Shown piece by piece: positions 23,623-35,366 of a stretch of DNA of 64,000 nt. Position 1 is the first letter of the stretch. Every line of letters begins with the position of its first letter. Both the position numbers and the translations under genes were made by a program. The DNA is from Psococerastis gibbosa (Eukaryota; Arthropoda; Insecta; Psocodea; Psocidae), in NCBI GenBank assembly GCA_963971405.1, contig OZ020490.1, forward strand, positions 4,249,897-4,313,896, written 5' to 3'. The notes beneath the pieces were generated by a model. It had not been told where the DNA came from. It was given only the letters and a program-made list of their open reading frames with translations, and ran no database searches.

Positions 23623-25235
23623 AATTTGCTCTTAACATGTCTGCTTGGAATAATACTATTTATAGTCAACCGCGGGTGTATTCTACAGGTTGCAAAGTAT
23701 ATAAAAAAAACGCCGAGATTGTTTGAAATCCGTTGCCAAAGAGACTGCAGTTAAGTGTAGGAAGCACTTGAGACAAAACTTTACAGCTGCGGCGTTCTTT
23801 GTATCAGATAGCGCCGGATCTCTTGTTCAAACAGCACCTTGGATATCAGTGACTGTAAATTTAACTGCTAGACCTACACTAGTACTCTTGGCACGCGGAC
23901 CTTTTGTTTAGACAGAATAAAAAGGGCAAAAGTTATAATACATTCTTGAAGTGAAAAACAAAAGGTATATTGCCGAATACGATGGAGACCAGGGACGGAT
24001 TCAGCCCCCATTCGGTGGGGGGGGAGGTAGTTGTGGGTCAAACTATAGAAGAAACATATGTAGCATTAACTAAATTAGAGCGTAATAAAAAAAAAAAAAT
24101 TCAATAGATTTACTAAATTTGAGGCCGCACCACCCTGTATCCGTCAATATGATGAAGACGGCGTTCTTTTGTGCAGGGTGTGATCAGAGACCTTCCTTTC
24201 TATCTTATCATCTTTTTTATCTTTTCATATCTGCCCTGGAGTCAAGAGCAGATCCAGCACAAAATTTAGGGGGGGAGGTGTCATAAGTTTTTTTATGTAA
24301 CTTTAAAAAGTAATGGTTTTGTTGAAAAGTTGAGTTTTATTACATTTTTTTTAGTAATACAGTTACTATGGTACTTATCTAGGGTTTCCTATTCTTTTTC
24401 GAAGGGCATATAGTCTTGCTTCGTTGGTCTTTCCTGAAGTGGTAGTCTACTTTTATAAAAGGCTACCACATACATTTAATGACATTCAACAGCAGAGTTA
24501 TTCTATAAGTAAGCTAAACATAATTAGGTACGTTAATATTTACAGTAATATAATATAATATTTGGACCCGGTCCAAATGCCCATTGTACCAGTGCCGCCT
24601 AGTGGTACATGTCGGCAACAAAAAGACTCCCGAAGATGACCAAATTCCATATGTGTACAATATCAACAAAATACAAGTAACTTATTCTAAAACAAATGAC
24701 AATGGATCCCCCCCCCCCAGCATATATTTTATCCTTCTTTTTTCCACTCTTCGTCTCTTGTTTCTTTTCTTCTCTATTTAATTTTGCATTTATCAATAAT
24801 ACAATATTTTTGTTTTTTAGGGTTAGCATGAAAACAAAACTTTATAGACCCTAGTCTTATTGTTTTATACTTTTATAGACTTTATATGCTTATTTATCGT
24901 AAAGTCGTAATTCAATTCAACTACGACTCCGAGTGCTGGCGGCAATTATTGAAGCATCGTTGCGCTTTTCAACAAAGCATTGAAATCCAGCAACTTAATT
25001 AAGCTTCCTCCAAATCAATTGACCTTATTAGCCTGTAAAAATATAAATAGTCCCTTTGACTTGAGTTCCAGCTGAATCCAGTTTCGGGAGCCCAACATGT
25101 ATAGCCTAAATGGAGAATTATGGGGCTATGAATTAACCCAGATTTTATTGAAGCAGACTTAGTCAAGGTAAAATTAAGGCGTCAATTTAATTACTTTTAC
25201 ATTATTTTGCATTTCGTTTTGGCGTGTACACATCA
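23623..25235. other. unassigned sequence
   Basis: Poly-G and poly-C tracts at about 24018-24026 and 24710-24719 in GGGGGGG contexts (remnants of the D-type hAT termini, e.g. AGGGACGGATTCAGCCCCC). No coding sequence. Confidence 0.45.
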
Positions 25236-25560
25236 GGACATATAGAGTAGTGGTACAGGCTCCAGCTTTCACCCGAAGGTTGTTGGTTCAAGTCCCACAC
25301 TTGCTACATTTTCTGACCATGCTTTGGAGGGCATGTAATGCAGGTGGTCCCGAGCTTCCCTAGTCGAGTGTAAGAGAGGGCTTTATAAATAAATAAATAT
25401 TTACTTTTTTATTCTATTAATAAACCAACCTAGCGGAATTAGGGTTAAAAAGCCCTCTCTTACACTCAACTAGGATAGCCTGGGGCCGCCTGCTTTACAT
25501 GCCCTCCGAAGCGTGGCCAGAAAAGGTAGGTGTGAAATTCCACTATTCTACATGCCCTGA
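25236..25560. repeat. two SINE1 copies joined tail to tail
   Basis: Plus copy 25236 to about 25400 and minus copy about 25401-25560 share one (AAAT)n tail near 25385-25400, giving a head-to-head hairpin of about 320 bp. Confidence 0.85.
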
Positions 25561-25594
25561 CTTTATGGGCCTATTTATTTATTTATAAGCCATG

Positions 25595-25765
25595 TGGCCG
25601 TGCCCAAGGGGGTGGTCCATGGGGTCCCCCCCCCCCCGAAATAAATACATTGTATGTAAACCTGTATGGTTTGAAGAATTTATCCATTAAATTAATAAAT
25701 TACAGGTTTAAAAAAATGGACAACCCCCCCCCCCTCCCGAAATCAAAACCTGGGCACGGCCTTGC
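25595..25765. mobile_element. hAT-like MITE, D type
   Basis: Inverted ends GGCCGTGCCCAAGG and (complement) AAGGCCGTGCCCAGG with C tracts inside. No clear 8-bp duplication; ends resemble 51436-51592. Confidence 0.6.
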
Positions 25766-25794
25766 GTGCGACCTACTGTCAGGGGTTTGCCGGC

Positions 25795-25955
25795 CATAAG
25801 GGACGAGTTCTCCTGCGTCCTAGCTCAAAAACCGCAATGGTACCTTTCATAAGACAGACGTTTTTGTCTGTTTTGTGTTTCTGGGGGACCTCAAAACGTG
25901 TAAATCCACTGAAATCGCGAAATCGAAAATGTAGGCCATCACAAAGCTTCCCTTA
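25795..25955 (-). repeat. dispersed repeat F
   Basis: Complement of the TTTGTGATGG...ATTTACACGTTTTGAGG...GACAGACAAAAACGT block also found at 42825-42967 (minus) and 43200-43420 (plus). Confidence 0.65.
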
Positions 25956-26618
25956 AACTACGAATAAATAATAAACCAATATTTGTCCCTATTCACCCCT
26001 TTTTTTACTGTTAACACTTGCTTAACCAAGCAGCAACCAAAGAGCCTATTCAGTTACGTAAAAAATAACGAACTGATTAAGCAATCGTAGTTTTGTTAGC
26101 ATTCAAGCACGAAAAAATACCATGATGTAGTTACGTCACACTAACCCTGCGAAATGAAAGGGGTGATTACGTAAACCCAATTAATTTCTGCGTCGCATTT
26201 GTAGAAACAATATTATTACGTAATTTATCGGCTATTTGGTAAACCAATAACAAAGTCCGAGCAAATCTGTTTAAAAAAGGTAATTTCAAAATAATTTGTA
26301 AACAATGGAAGCTTGGGTAAATTAATTAATTCCTCGTGCCATAGCCGCAAATGTATCAAAATGGTCTTATGAATAACTTCTAAGAAATTCAATTTTCGCA
26401 GTAAATTTTCGCATTTGCACGTGATATATTGTACATATATCATTACCCTAGAAAAACAAACGATTGTAAATCAGTCGGGTGAATAGCCTGGTCTTTTTAA
26501 GAAAATACAACATTTAAAGATGTTTACAATGGATAAGACCATGTTTATACTATATATTGCATGTGCAACGAGGAATAAATTATTTCGGCCAAAAATAGCA
26601 CGTGGAACGAATGTCAGA
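25956..26618. other. unassigned sequence
   Basis: 26275-26400 resembles 19880-20010. No gene seen. Confidence 0.4.
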
Positions 26619-26945
26619 CAATGAGGTTCTGTAGGGGCAGTTTCGGTCACTAGGTTCGCTGACGACAAACCGATATCCATATTATTCAAAATGGCCACCG
26701 TTCGCATGCGAAAACTAAGCTCTTTTAATATTTTTTATAATACTTTTACTATGCCTGGACCTTATTTCGCTGCATATAATTTAATATATATATTCTCCAT
26801 GATTTATAGAAAAATATCACTTAAAAATAATACGTAAATAAAAATCATTTTAAAATAGTATTGAGGCTTATGGAAAAATCAACGCTTTGATATCATTGCA
26901 ACTGGTGCTGCCATCTACAAAATGACGCCACAAATGAACCCCATA
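26619..26945. repeat. dispersed repeat R1, second copy
   Basis: Near-identical to 3211-3565 and ending at the same point (CACAAATGAACC), where a LINE tail starts immediately. Confidence 0.8.
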
Positions 26946-27125
26946 GGGCAACAAGAGCAGCCCCACACAAGGTGCCCCAAGGGAGAAGACGAGTGGGACA
27001 GCCTGACGACGTCGAGGTGGATCTGGCGAGCCTTGGCGTCGATAACTGGCGAAGGAGGTCCGCGCAGGCTGGCGCGATTTGGCTGAGCTGGCTAAGGCCC
27101 CTCACAAAAATATTTCTAATAGGCA
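26946..27125 (+). pseudogene. non-LTR retrotransposon ORF2 C-terminus
   Basis: Reads RQQEQPHTRCPKGRRRVG, QPDDVEVDLASLGVDNWRRR and SAQAGAIWLSWLRPL. The same peptide (DDVEVDLATLGVDDW) occurs at 53900-53965, so both belong to one LINE family. 5'-truncated. Confidence 0.75.
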
Positions 27126-27304
27126 AATAAGTTAGTTAGGCAACAAGAATTGATAGTTAAGTCAGTTTTAATTTAATAGAAAAGATAGTATCCTGCGTAC
27201 AACTGGACTGCAAATTAATACAATATTAATTAATTTACATAAAATTTCACCATATCCGTAACTAAGTTTATAACAACATTCGTGATGCTTATAAAGTATG
27301 CTAC
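27126..27304. other. short unassigned spacer
   Basis: GGCAACAAGAATT at about 27138 recurs at about 36505. Otherwise nothing. Confidence 0.35.
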
Positions 27305-27446
27305 GGCGGCTATTCCACTTGTTAATATTCCGTCATTTGTGCATCAATAATAATTGATGAGATTTTTGCTTTTATACAGAGTAAAAAAAATCTCATCAAT
27401 TATTGAAGCACAAATGACGGATTATTGACAAGTGGGAGTGGCCGCC
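27305..27446. mobile_element. PIF/Harbinger-like MITE, minimal hairpin
   Basis: GGCGGCTATTCCACTTGTTA ... AGTGGGAGTGGCCGCC with arms CCGTCATTTGTGC and GATGAGATTTTT mirrored around a loop of about 20 bp. Flanks TAC and TAA, so the duplication is imperfect. Confidence 0.8.
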
Positions 27447-27579
27447 TAACAAAACAGAAACGCATACAATACCTACAAACCATAGACTCACAATTTCAAG
27501 ATGGACGTCGAGATCGCATGGTACAAAAGGGGACATAACAAACAATCGAACGAGCAGCACGGGCCATTAGCGATCTAGA

Positions 27580-28303
27580 TTTAAGGCGGTTCCCACCATC
27601 GCTTGAAAAGTTTCGGTAAGGAATACTGCACGGCAATGGAGGTCTATACACGAGAGATGCAGCATTTCAGCGCGCCAAAAATATTTTTTTTAAAATATTG
27701 ACTTTTTTCTATTACTAAGACAACCTAGCGGTGTTAGGACTATAAAGCCTTCTCTTGCACTCAACTAGGAAGGCACGTGACAGCCTGCTTTACATGCCCT
27801 CCGAAGCGTGGCCAGAAAATGTAGTAAGTGTGGGACTCAAACGAACAACCTTTCGGGTGAAAGTTGGAGTCTGTACCACCACTCTACATGTCTTGAATTT
27901 TTTTTAAGTAAGGTACCTACAGGATGGAACACCAGGTCTGTGGTCGAAATCTCTCTAGTCAGACACTATCAGAACCTCAAAGCAGCATTTAACAAAGGGT
28001 TGGTTAGACTTACATTGCCTGCTGTGTTTATAGTCATTAAAGGCATGGGCCTCGTAGTCATCGAACAAATAGGGCGGAGCCTACATCCATTCCTCGATAC
28101 ATTTAAAGAATGGGCCCATGTTACGCCATTTCATATTGATTCCTCCATATGGATGGAATTTTCAAAAAATATCTTTGGCACGAAAATATGTCCCATCTCT
28201 CATTATATAGAACTCCACACAACACCACCATGCATTTCAGGATGACGGTGCCGTTTAGTGTTTATTAAGAACACTTGTCAAGCGACGGTGGGACCGAGCC
28301 TTA
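27580..28303. mobile_element. foldback element with nested SINE1
   Basis: Outer ends TTAAGGCGGTTCCCACCATCGCTTG and (complement) TTAAGGCTCGGTCCCACCGTCGCTTG. Inner arms AGGTCTATACACGAGAGATG and complement (near 28190-28215). It carries a SINE1 at 27695-27893 and, at 27960-28075, the repeat that is the target of the Penelope-like insertion elsewhere. A 145-codon open frame here has no family features. Confidence 0.7.
27695..27893 (-). repeat. SINE1
   Basis: Minus-strand copy with intact complement of the body and of the B box (27825-27850). Confidence 0.85.
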
Positions 28304-29187
28304 AAATAATGTTTCTATGGTAACAGGCAACAGTCCAGATATAGCAATATAAGCATGTACTGTAGGTAATTTTTTCAACATACAAAAGCACCTTGCAGTT
28401 ACAGTAAATAGCATTTTCTTTTCGGCGAGCTAGCAAATTACATGTTTTGCTCAGACTGAATTACAAATAAGACACCTGTTCACATTACGAACACTCCAGC
28501 GAGCCAACCTAATGTAATGTTTTCTCAAACTTCAGCGTAAAGGGAAGCTTATATTGTGGTAGCTTATACAGGAGGTTTTAATAGTTCTGACTTAGTGCAG
28601 TAAACAAGTATGGCTATTAAAAATATATAAATCTAGCAGGCCGATAAAGGTTTGCTGAAAGTAGTCCTTGAAACATGGAATAAGAGATTTAAAAATTAAA
28701 AAACCATGACCGTTAGTAACACATTTTCGTGAACTTAGCGTTTCAGCTATAGGCTATAATACACTCAGCTGGCAGCATCAATATAATTTTTCATTCTCAT
28801 CATAAAAAGATAACTCAATAGATTAAAATGTTGAGCCAAAATTAACATGTAAGTAATAAACACATACCAATTATAATAAGACTATATAATAATTATAGCC
28901 GTACATAGATATGACACAACCAAACCAATTTTACCATAGAACGGGATTATCTAGACAACCGCGAAATATGCAAACAGGTACTAATCGATAATAAAATAGA
29001 ATAGGTCGCACCTCACAATAAGCTAAATATTGCCGAAAGCGGGCAAACATAGGGGGAAATGTCTAAGGAAACGTGATCAAGTTGTAGAATTGCAAACATA
29101 AAACACGAAAATTCCGGGAAGTTAAAAAAAAATCAATTTAACAGGCAGGTCTGACAACAGAATCGCTTTCGCAGGTTCTGCACACTT
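28304..29187. other. unassigned sequence leading into the satellite
   Basis: 28985-29187 matches 35980-36210 (ATTGCCG...GCGGGC, CGTGA-CAAG-TGT, CAACAGAAT). Otherwise AT-rich; no gene. Confidence 0.5.
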
Positions 29188-29490
29188 GACATGCCCCAGG
29201 TGGCATTCTTAATAGCTTAATTTTCACAATATACGACTTATGGCGAGAACCACCCGCTTAGGCTGGGTCACAACTGCGGAATCTATGACATGCCCCAGTT
29301 GGGTGCCACTCTTAATAGCTTAATTTTCACTATATACGACTTATGGCGAGAATCACCCGCTTAGACTGGGTCGTAACTGCGGAATCTATGACTTGCCCCT
29401 GTTAGGTGGCATTCATAATAACTCAATTTTGACTATATTTGACTTATGGCGAGAACCACCCGCTTACGCTGGGTCCCAACTGCGGAATCA
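29188..29490. repeat. tandem array, about 100-bp unit, three copies
   Basis: Units start GACATGCCCC at 29188, 29287 and (GACTTGCCCC) 29390. Each has TACGACTTATGGCGAGAA or a one-base variant, ACCCGCTTA and AACTGCGGAATC. A diverged inverted unit fragment lies near 3888-3912. Confidence 0.88.
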
Positions 29491-29597
29491 TTGGTTGACT
29501 GAGCCGCAGATGGCCATCTTGCTTGCCTGTGCGTATTTTGTTCAAAATAAAATTTTACGAGAAATATTGATCATAGAGATAGATATAGGAGAAATGT

Positions 29598-29770
29598 TCC
29601 ACTTCGGTGGCAAGGTGGTAGTGTGCTTGTACTTGTGCGAGTCTCTAAACGCCATGCGATCGGAGACGTGTCCTAACTCGCCACAATTACCTATTAGGTG
29701 ACTCAGTGAGGCGATTCAAGAGGTTAATCGGATACATTCATTAAATTGTCTGTATGCGATTTAACCTTTT
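29598..29770 (+). repeat. SINE2-like repeat
   Basis: CACTTCGGTGGCAAGGTGGTAGTGTGCTTG start, GATCGGAGACGTGTCCTAAC body and ATCGGATACATTCATTAAAT tail. Confidence 0.75.
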
Positions 29771-30259
29771 TAAATATTTAAAAAATATATAAAATGTTGA
29801 GGTTTAGTATGTGATTAGCGTGATTGGCCACCGTTAAGGAATAGGAAGCGAATAGGCCTATAGATACTAAATATGTGCGCTTTCACGCCTTTAAAAACAG
29901 TAACCAATCCGTATTGGTTACGGACTTACAGTCACATACACTATATATCAAATTATAACATTTCTTCTACCCCATACGTATTCAATTAAAGTTCTAGGAT
30001 CAATATTTCCACTGAAATTGCATTTTTAATATACTTTATATATTATACTGTACCATATACCGTATGTAATTATACGGCATATACAGTATATAATTATACG
30101 GTATATATTTTGATAATACGGTATGGAGATAATCCCTTTCTATGAACCTTACACATACAATACACTTACAACATAAGCAACAATACACCGAAACAAAATT
30201 TAAAAAAAATCAGTGCACAATATTTATATGGAGCGTAGATATTAAGCACAATTCAGGTT
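29771..30259. other. unassigned AT-rich sequence
   Basis: An imperfect ATACGGTATAT / TATACCGTATG palindromic run at about 30040-30125. No gene. Confidence 0.45.
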
Positions 30260-30857
30260 TGCCGTCTATTCCACTTGTTAATATTCCGTCAATAATTGAT
30301 GCGATTTTTTCTTTACTCTATGTCACTGTCCATTTTAACTTCCGGAAACAATAACAAGCTAAAATTAAACAATGGTGTCGTCTGGAGATGATAAATAATT
30401 GTAATTCATTTCTTGAGAACAAACGAATTATTTCATAATTTAAATCATACAATTTCTTGTAGATTATAAAATTAAAAGAAAGAGGCAGGCAAACTTACAA
30501 AATTGGAAATAATTGAAAGCAAAAATCGTCAATTATTGAAGACAAGTGGAGTGAGGTGTAAAAATATAAATGTAACATTGAGAGATGCAACATTGGGAGA
30601 GACGATGGTACCTGGACGCCGAGCACGTGGGCCCCCAAAGCTCACCCTGGAGAGGAAAATTGTAAGCGACCTGCAAGAAACCGGGCTCACAAGGGAGGAC
30701 AAGCAAGACAGAAACGTCTGGAAACGCCGCAGCTCTGCCGCCGACCCTCCATGAGGAAATGGCGCGGAAAAAGAAAAGTAAAGTAAGCATTGATAATATT
30801 TCTGTCAATGACATTATAAAAATTGAAGAAAAATTGACAAGTGGAATAGCCGCCTTA
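30260..30857. mobile_element. PIF/Harbinger-like MITE opened by other sequence
   Basis: Left GCCGTCTATTCCACTTGTTA and right AAAATTGACAAGTGGAATAGCCGCC | TTA. The core was split by about 450 bp that includes the LINE tail at 30570-30760. Confidence 0.7.
30570..30760 (+). pseudogene. non-LTR retrotransposon ORF2 C-terminus
   Basis: Reads GRRARGPPKLTLERKIVSD, LQETGLTREDKQDRNVWKRR and SSAADPP. The GRR-RG-P-TL-RKI-DL-E-GLT-ED-DR-WK end followed by ADP is a classic LINE RT tail. No upstream RT. Confidence 0.8.
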
Positions 30858-31236
30858 GCCATTAACTGAGATATTCACCGTGGCGAATAGTCCCAGTTTT
30901 AGGCTTCGTTAAGCCTGGATCAACCCCTGTATCTACTCAAAAAATGTTAATTAATTAACTATGCAAGTTAATAATAATTTAGTGATTTGTCTATTTAAGT
31001 CGTTCATTGTTAAAAAAAATAACTTAGTACAGTTTTTAACAATGAGTGACAACAAGTTTTACAAAGTTACTAAGGAGACTATTATGTTTATTCAAGTCGA
31101 AGAGGATATTTCATACTTAATTTCACATGGTATTTTTGATTTTGGTTGTTGTAATTTTTAAATCAATTACGTGAAATTTTAGTGCCCCATAATTCGTATG
31201 AAATAATTATAACGCCAAAAATTACAAATCTCTTAT
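30858..31236. other. unassigned sequence
   Basis: AT-rich; no feature recognised. Confidence 0.4.
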
Positions 31237-31632
31237 GATGTCGCTCATGCACGAGAAAAGTGACACATTTCTAAATACTGACTTTTGAGATAATTCAAAT
31301 TTTAGTTCTGACCATTTTTTAGTTTTTGCTTGTAGTACTATCGAGGCACTTAATACTTTTGAGATGTGACAGCTTACTTGAAAGAGAAGTGTAATTACCA
31401 CGTCAACGCCTCCAGGGAGCACATTCCGAATTATGTCAGTATTGCCAAACCCGAAGTAGTCAAACTTGACAATGGATCCGTGACAAAACGCAATCTCATG
31501 GAAACAAATTAAACTAGATATGTGACACTACATTCATAAAACTCGCTATATTTTCCTCGACATTTTTGTATAATTAACTCAAATTTGCAATTTTTTGAAA
31601 TGTGTCACTTTTCTCGTGCATGAGCGATGTGT
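31237..31632. repeat. foldback element with 30-bp inverted ends
   Basis: TCGCTCATGCACGAGAAAAGTGACACATTT at left is mirrored at 31599-31630. The interior is unique in this window. Confidence 0.8.
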
Positions 31633-32829
31633 CTGAAAGTCTTCTACAACTTGATCCTTAAAAAATTAAATAAAAAATTAACAATGCCAGATTTTCTACG
31701 GTCCATATCCACTTAAGTGGAATCTTTCCAAATTTCCAAAACATGGCGTGAGAGGTAATTAATTCAATTCTCGTTTCACAGTGGCAAAATCCCTCTTCCA
31801 GCACCTCCCAAAATATATAAATTTGATAATACACAATACCTTTGTTTATATAAACTATTCATTAATCTATAAAATAAAATAATCTATTAATCAAAACCAC
31901 ATACCCTGACAAATTTAATTGGGGACAAACATCAGCCGGCCATAGCAACATTAAACTTTCTCATCAAGACTGGAGTCATGAATACCTATAGACAAATACA
32001 AGTAGTTGTAGTAGTTCGTCGGGTTAATAACGACTTAGGCCTCATTTGGGCCCATAGAGCGACCCCGACTGGACTGTCCTATGCCAGCCCATAGGACAGT
32101 GGACCTCCTGATTATAGTGGATTCCGAACCACTTGGGAAACAAAGTCAAGTCACACGATTAGTTCGGAGGTGACCAGGACAAGTCCTACCATGTTCCCTA
32201 CCGGCACTGTTCAGCTTTGAACCTGCTCTGGTCCGCTGGATTCAACTTGTTAACGCGGCCGGTTAGACAAATACCAGAGAACCGTTCCAAATGGAAACAA
32301 CCAACAATAACCAAATAAGTTAACAACTCCGCACAAGCACACCGACCGGCGCAAATACTCGGGAGTCCCGCGCCAAAAATTAAAAAAAAAATAATAATAA
32401 TAATCTAAAAGAAAGACGCAGACGACTCTTTCCCAAAATAGGACTTTAACGATTTTCATAGATTAACTTTAGTTCACAAAACGAAATCTATTGTTTATTA
32501 TTTTGTTTTGTTATTTTATATTGTGTATGCGTATTTTAGGAGGTGTTCAAAGAGATCGGTCAATATAAGTGCTCTGGATTGAGAAATTCATGAATTAGCT
32601 CTCAACCTATGATGTGGTTAAAAATGTAGAAAGACTACACTTCAAACTTGACGTTTATAAATCAAAAATCTCCAAGTCGACATCAACCACTGATAAAACT
32701 CAAAATACTGTGCAGTCTCTAGGACCATTTATTGAGCGTGATTTATTTTATTACAAAGATACAATTAATAGACCATACTCACTATCCGCAATTGGAGTTC
32801 TTCTCTATTGGTAAAGGTTTATGGCAATG
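31633..32829. other. unassigned sequence with a family E fragment
   Basis: 32075-32290 is a minus-strand piece of dispersed repeat E. Nothing else recognised; no exon candidates. Confidence 0.45.
32075..32290 (-). repeat. dispersed repeat E fragment
   Basis: GACCTCCTGATTATAGTGGATTCCGAACCACTTGGG plus TCGGAGGTGACCAGGAC, as in fuller copies at 37.2, 41.8, 45.5 and 59.6 kb. Confidence 0.75.
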
Positions 32830-32912
32830 GCGTAATATTATTTAACAAAGGATTAGTTGGACTCACATTGCCTGTTGTGTCAATACTCATTAGAGGCAAA
32901 TGCCTCAGTCAT

Positions 32913-33520
32913 AAACAAAAAATAACAAAAACTTAGAGTTTTAGAAAAACTTGTTATAACAACCCGAATTAGTAAAACCCAAATAATCGTTAAGAAATTA
33001 ACTTTGTCTAAGAAACCCACTTGTGTTAGTATAAAACCCTGAGCGCTTTCGGCAAGAACTGCCATCTACAGAGGGAAACCCACTAGCACAGTTACACCTT
33101 ATCTGCGATTTGAGACTTGCTCAACTCGAGGAGAAGATGCAAATGTGACTAGGGAGAGGAAACCTTGGTTTATATAGGACTGGGAGCGGGGGTGGGAGGG
33201 GGCGTGGCTGGTTACCTATTCCTAACCTACTAGCTAGATCTATTAGAGGGGATGATTGTGTGAATGTTATGTCGTTTGTTAATTTTTCCCTATTGTGTAA
33301 AGCTCTTTTGATTTCAACATTTTCAAAAAAATTTAAAGTGTAACTTTTCTTTATTTTGTGTAGGGCTGTCCAATTGTGAGGATCGAATGTGTGGTTTTCC
33401 GAGTTAAGGTGTTTCGCGAAAGTGCTGTTGGTGTTGGTGTCTCCTATACCTGTTATATGTTCTCTGACCCTAGTTTTAAAGCTTCTGCCTGTTTGGCCTA
33501 TGTAAATTGCGTTACAATCG
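32913..33520 (-). repeat. left inverted arm of the Penelope-like element
   Basis: Complement of 33979 to about 34580, including the GIY-YIG-coding part. The right arm lacks about 18 bp present here (AAACCCAAATAATC region). Identity is otherwise very high, implying a single event. Confidence 0.9.
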
Positions 33521-34339
33521 ATATTTCGTAAAGAAACCCATAGCGATAATATAATCCCTGTTGATTCTTCTCACCCATTCCAGCACAAACACGCAGCATT
33601 CCATAGTATGACTTTTCGACTCCTTAACATCCCTATGAATCAAACCAACTATAATAATGAATTAAATACAATAAAACAAATTGCCCAAAATAACAATTTC
33701 AATCTCAACCTAATAGACAGAATCCTACGACATCACAAAATCAAACACAACCTCAAACTAATTTACCCCCCAGGGAGCTTAAACCCGGTAACCAATAAAT
33801 CATATTTCAGGATACAATACATAGAAAAAATCACAGAAAAAATTAGTAACCTCATTTCTTCTACAACAGACAAAACACCAGCCCCGTACAATCGCAACAA
33901 TTTGGCCAATAAACTCATGAACTGCAAAACCAAACCAGAAAAAGAAAAAGGCAATGGAGTTTACCGTCTAAATTGTAACGATTGTAACGCAATTTACATA
34001 GGCCAAACAGGCAGAAGCTTTAAAACTAGGGTCAGAGAACATATAACAGGTATAGGAGACACCAACACCAACAGCACTTTCGCGAAACACCTTAACTCGG
34101 AAAACCACACATTCGATCCTCACAATTGGACAGCCCTACACAAAATAAAGAAAAGTTACACTTTAAATTTTTTTGAAAATGTTGAAATCAAAAGAGCTTT
34201 ACACAATAGGGAAAAATTAACAAACGACATAACATTCACACAATCATCCCCTCTAATAGATCTAGCTAGTAGGTTAGGAATAGGTAACCAGCCACGCCCC
34301 CTCCCACCCCCTCCTCCCCCCGCTCCCAGTCCTATATAA
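33521..34339 (+). pseudogene. Penelope-like element ORF, 3' part (thumb remnant + GIY-YIG endonuclease)
   Basis: Open frame of 272 codons running in from the junction at 33521: IFRKETHSDNIIPVDSSHPF, then QHKHAAFHSM, the end of the PLE reverse-transcriptase core and start of the linker. The C-terminal GIY-YIG nuclease follows: GVYRLNCNDC...AIYIGQTGRSFKTRVREHI, with its GxY and YIG signature and the catalytic arginine in SFKTRVREH. It ends in a proline-rich tail. The frame is intact within this segment, but the catalytic YADD part of the RT lies upstream of the truncation, so this copy cannot retrotranspose alone. Confidence 0.88.
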
Positions 34340-34690
34340 ACCAAGGTTTCCTCTCCCTAGTCACATTTGCATCTTCTCCTCGAGTTGAGCAAGTCTCAAA
34401 TCGCAGATAAGGTGTAACTGTGCTAGTGGGTTTCCCTCTGTAGATGGCAGTTCTTGCCGAAAGCGCTCAGGGTTTTATACTAACACAAGTGGGTTTCTTA
34501 GACAAAGTTAATTTCTTAACGATTCGGGTTGTTATAACAAGTTTTTCTAAAACTCTAAGTTTTTGTTATTTTTTGTTTATTAAAATGAAATACCACGAAG
34601 TCACGAGTAATCTAATTATTTATGCCTCAGTCATCGAACAATGTCAGTGGAGTATACGAGTAGCCCCCTTCCCTTGACAATCGGCTCTTC

Positions 34691-35164
34691 CCTAATTCTT
34701 CGATGACTGTGAGGCCCCTGGCTCTAATTACTATTAACCATGTACTGTAATGTAAGCTCAGCTAACTTGTTAAATTGAGTTCTACTGTATTTAATTCAGA
34801 TAAACAAAATTCCCATTGTATATTTTATAATTTTCATTCCCACCCCTATAATTTCCCAAAGGATAGTGAGCATGCCCATGTGATGTTAGTGTGTTTTAAT
34901 ATTAGGTACTGTACAATAATTTATTACAATGATAGTATACTGAGACAACGGCACTTTATATATTCTCGAAACAGTATATACTTTCCATTAATCCGTCGTT
35001 AATATACTGTACCCGAAATTGCAATAGGTACCAGTTATTTAGGGGATGTACCTACTACCTGATTTTTTTTTACAAAATCAAATTTCACAGGAAACAATAC
35101 AGTCATACAAGTGTATACTAAAATAACTTGGTTTTAGTCAGTTTCGAAGAAGCGGCAAAAATGC
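34691..35164. other. unassigned sequence
   Basis: No gene or repeat recognised. Confidence 0.4.
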
Positions 35165-35366
35165 GCCTGATATTTTGTTGAAAAATGCTGAACTTCTGAG
35201 TAATGCCTTATGTTCTCAGAGGCGAAGACGCAAATCCCTACTCTGCCCCTCTTCGTGGTGAAGATGGAAGCGTGTAATGGCGACTGAACAGATCGGGGAC
35301 CGAGTTTGAGCCGGGATAAGCGAAAAATAGTATTTTATGTGCACTGTTTAGTCCTGGGGTCGGGAA

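Larger units (their letters stand above)
32900..34634 (+). mobile_element. Penelope-like element, 5'-truncated inverted dimer
   Basis: ATGCCTCAGTCAT is repeated at 32900-32912 and 34622-34634. The insert has a plus-strand 3' portion of a Penelope-like ORF (33521-34339). Its left part, 32913-33520, is the near-exact reverse complement of 33979 to about 34580, so the GIY-YIG domain and 3' UTR are present twice, head to head. Reverse-transcribed PLE copies often carry inverted duplicated ends. The reverse transcriptase fingers and palm are absent. Confidence 0.88.
32830..34690. repeat. host repeat of the Penelope-like insertion
   Basis: 32830-32899 and 34635-34690 are the two halves of a dispersed repeat also present at 27960-28075 (TTTAACAAAGG, ACATTGCCTG, ATCGAACAA). 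That related copy lacks the insertion and the duplicated 13 bp. Confidence 0.7.

Noticed and set aside
27808-28245. 145-codon open frame
   Set aside because: Overlaps a SINE and foldback arms; no motif, and its middle is a dispersed repeat.
32913-34621. LTR retrotransposon (two similar ends)
   Set aside because: The ends are inverted, not direct, and the ORF has GIY-YIG, which is specific to Penelope-like elements.
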